From Alphaproteobacteria bacterium (GTDB lineage: Bacteria > Pseudomonadota > Alphaproteobacteria > ATCC43930 > CGMCC-115725), in NCBI GenBank assembly GCA_030039775.1, contig JASHUX010000417.1:1-6849 (forward strand): DNA of 6,849 nucleotides, given 5' to 3'. The position numbers and the translations under genes were made by a program. Below the pieces are notes generated by a model. It was not told where the DNA came from, searched no databases, and was given only the letters and a program-made list of their open reading frames with translations. Shown here piece by piece: positions 5,487 through 6,849 of the stretch; the first letter of the stretch is position 1; each line of letters begins with the position of its first letter.

Positions 5487-6658
5487 GCGCGGCGAGCATG
5501 GCGGAATCGCGCGGCTTCGACCCGCGGGTCTGGCTCCTGGCGATTGGCACCTTCGCCGCCGGCACCGATACGTTCGTCATCGCCGGTATCCTGCCGGAAT
5601 TGGCGCGATCCTTTCACGTGACGATCGAGGCGGCCGGCGCGGTCGTGTCGGTCTACGCCTTCGTTTACGGCATCGGCACGCCGCTCTTGGCGGTGGTGGT
5701 CGCACGGTGGCGCCAGGACCGCGTCGCGTTGGGAGCGCTCGCGGTGTTCGCCGTCGTCAATATCCTGTGCGCGGTGGCGCCGAGCTATGGTTTTCTGATC
5801 GCGATGCGTGCCGCGGCCGCGCTGTGCGCCGCGATTTATGCGCCCGCCGCTTATGTGCTGGCGGCGGCCTCGGCGCGGCCGGAGAAACGCGGCAGCGCGC
5901 TTGCCGCCGTCGCGCTGGGCTCGTCCGGCTCGACCGTGTTCGGCGTGCCGCTCGGCACGTTCATCGGCAACCATTTCGGCTGGCCGATGACTTTTGTGAT
6001 GATTGCGGTCATCACCGCGCTCGCCATCGCGACGCTGGCGGTACGCGGGCCGCGCGGCGCCGAGGCGCCGCCGGTCCTGCCGCTGGCCGAGCGCGTGGCG
6101 CCCTTGGCGCGGCGCAAAGTGTGGATTGCGCTCGCGCCGCTGATTCTGATGTTCTGCGGCGTTTACGCCGTCTACACCTACATCGCGCCGCTGCTCGAGA
6201 CGCAGTTTACTGCCGGCGTCGTTCCCCTGTTCCTGTTGGCTTATGGCGCCGGCGGGATCACCGGCAGCCAGCTTGGCGGCAAACTGGTCGATAGGTTCGG
6301 CGCGATCGGACCGCTGATCGTGCTGGCGTCGGCATTTGTCGTGCTTTACGCCGTGTTTCCCTTGGCGCTTCACTCCGCGATCGCCACCGGCGCGGTGATG
6401 TTCGGATTGACTTTGTGCAGCTGGGGCTGTTTCGCGCCGAACCAGACCCGCGTCGTCGCGGTCGAACCGGAGCACGCCAACATCATGTTCGCATTGATCA
6501 ACGCCTCGATCTTTTTCGGCGGCGCGATCGGCGCCGCGCTCGGCGGCGTGATTTACGGCGCGTTCTCGGTGACCGCGCTGCCGTATGCCGCCGCGATCCT
6601 CAATGCGATCGGCGTCGCGATTATCGTGCAAGCGAGGATGCCGCGACCTGAGACTTGA
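5483..6658 (+). CDS. MFS transporter, DHA1/AraJ-like, 12 TM
   Basis: 391 aa from the GTG at 5483, a typical length for a 12-helix major facilitator. TM1 is WLLAIGTFAAGTDTFVIAGI (17-36). A loop with GTPLL and ARWRQDR (65-80) takes the place of motif A. TM5 carries the antiporter-type motif SSGSTVFGVPLGTFIG (147-162). A long polar loop, about 188-212, splits the two halves, and the second half has GGKLVDRFG (265-273). The 'GTFAxGTDxFVIAGILPE' start is characteristic of AraJ/Cmx/NepI-like drug and metabolite exporters, which use the proton gradient in the inner membrane. The GTG at 5483 overlaps the thioesterase TGA by four bases (GTGA), the usual mark of coupling; the ATG at 5498 (386 aa) is an equal alternative, and neither has a clear Shine-Dalgarno. 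The neighbours suggest export of an aromatic or fatty acid or a toxic intermediate, but this is inference. Confidence 0.9.
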   Translation: MSAASMAESRGFDPRVWLLAIGTFAAGTDTFVIAGILPELARSFHVTIEAAGAVVSVYAFVYGIGTPLLAVVVARWRQDRVALGALAVFAVVNILCAVAPSYGFLIAMRAAAALCAAIYAPAAYVLAAASARPEKRGSALAAVALGSSGSTVFGVPLGTFIGNHFGWPMTFVMIAVITALAIATLAVRGPRGAEAPPVLPLAERVAPLARRKVWIALAPLILMFCGVYAVYTYIAPLLETQFTAGVVPLFLLAYGAGGITGSQLGGKLVDRFGAIGPLIVLASAFVVLYAVFPLALHSAIATGAVMFGLTLCSWGCFAPNQTRVVAVEPEHANIMFALINASIFFGGAIGAALGGVIYGAFSVTALPYAAAILNAIGVAIIVQARMPRPET

Positions 6659-6849
6659 TCCCCGTATCTGGCTGCTTTCGATCGGCACCTTCGCCGTCGG
6701 CACCGACGCCTTTGTCGTGACCGGGATTCTGCCGTTGCTCGCCGATTATTTCGGCGTCAGCGTCGCGGCGGCCGGCATGCTGGTTGCGGTTTATTCCTTC
6801 AGCTATGGGCTTGGCACGCCGGTCCTGGCCGCCGTGGTGGCGCGGTGGC
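6603..6849 (+). CDS. Second MFS transporter, N-terminal part, paralogue of the preceding gene
   Basis: The frame is open from ATG 6603 to the right edge, so the gene is cut off. From codon 6657 it reads DPRIWLLSIGTFAVGTDAFV and continues through GTPVLAAVVARW. This aligns without gaps to residues 12-76 of the preceding MFS protein, with about 43 of 65 residues identical. It is therefore a diverged tandem duplicate, covering TM1 and TM2 in this window. The start is uncertain. ATG 6603 lies 56 bases inside the previous gene, lacks a Shine-Dalgarno and adds 18 residues unlike the paralogue. CTG 6648 would give a natural MRLDPR start, with GAGG ten bases upstream, but CTG starts are rare. No ATG, GTG or TTG is in frame between them. 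It may be a coupled pair partner; a broken gene cannot be excluded because only the first part is visible. Confidence 0.8.
   Translation, partial: MRSASRLSCKRGCRDLRLDPRIWLLSIGTFAVGTDAFVVTGILPLLADYFGVSVAAAGMLVAVYSFSYGLGTPVLAAVVARW

Noticed and set aside
5267..6703. A 478-codon minus-strand open frame opposite the thioesterase and MFS genes
   Set aside because: It is highly charged with no domain, and lies opposite two well-supported genes whose motifs are intact.

Overview
The window comes from a GC-rich bacterial chromosome with dense, mostly non-overlapping genes, short operon gaps and GTG/TTG/ATG start options. The codon use and protein families (feruloyl-CoA-synthase-type ligase, HSD10-like dehydrogenase, AraJ-like exporters) fit an alphaproteobacterium with a soil or plant-litter lifestyle. 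This taxonomic call is inference; there is no rRNA or marker gene in the window. There are no tRNA or rRNA genes, CRISPR arrays, transposases or phage genes.

Layout. (1) Bases 1-182 hold the 3' end of a carboxymuconolactone-decarboxylase-family (AhpD-fold) gene on the plus strand. It converges, with an 11-base gap, on (2) a four-gene minus-strand operon. Read in its own direction, the operon is a feruloyl-CoA-synthase-type acyl-CoA ligase (4959 to 3112), an HSD10-like 3-hydroxyacyl-CoA dehydrogenase of the SDR family (2999 to 2238), a second SDR oxidoreductase (2232 to 1429) and an exported serpin (1432 to 194). The last two genes overlap by four bases (ATGA). The 112-base gap between the ligase and the first SDR is almost filled by an imperfect palindromic repeat, each arm of which is three copies of an octamer close to CACCAAGR. 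(3) A 110-base divergent promoter region (4960-5069) separates this operon from (4) a plus-strand operon: a 4-hydroxybenzoyl-CoA-thioesterase-like hotdog enzyme (5070-5486), a 12-TM MFS transporter overlapping it by four bases (5483-6658), and the start of a second, paralogous MFS transporter that runs off the window.

How the genes may work together (inference). The ligase would activate an aromatic or phenylpropenoic acid to its CoA thioester. The HSD10-like SDR and the second SDR would oxidise hydroxyacyl-CoA or alcohol intermediates. The hotdog thioesterase would release free acid and CoA, and the MFS pair would export or import the acid or related compounds. The usual partners of ferulate catabolism (Ech hydratase-lyase, Vdh vanillin dehydrogenase) are not in the window, so the exact pathway is open. 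The serpin does not fit this theme. It is a secreted, inhibitory-type protease inhibitor translationally coupled to a catabolic operon, and with the palindromic octamer repeat it is the most unusual item here.
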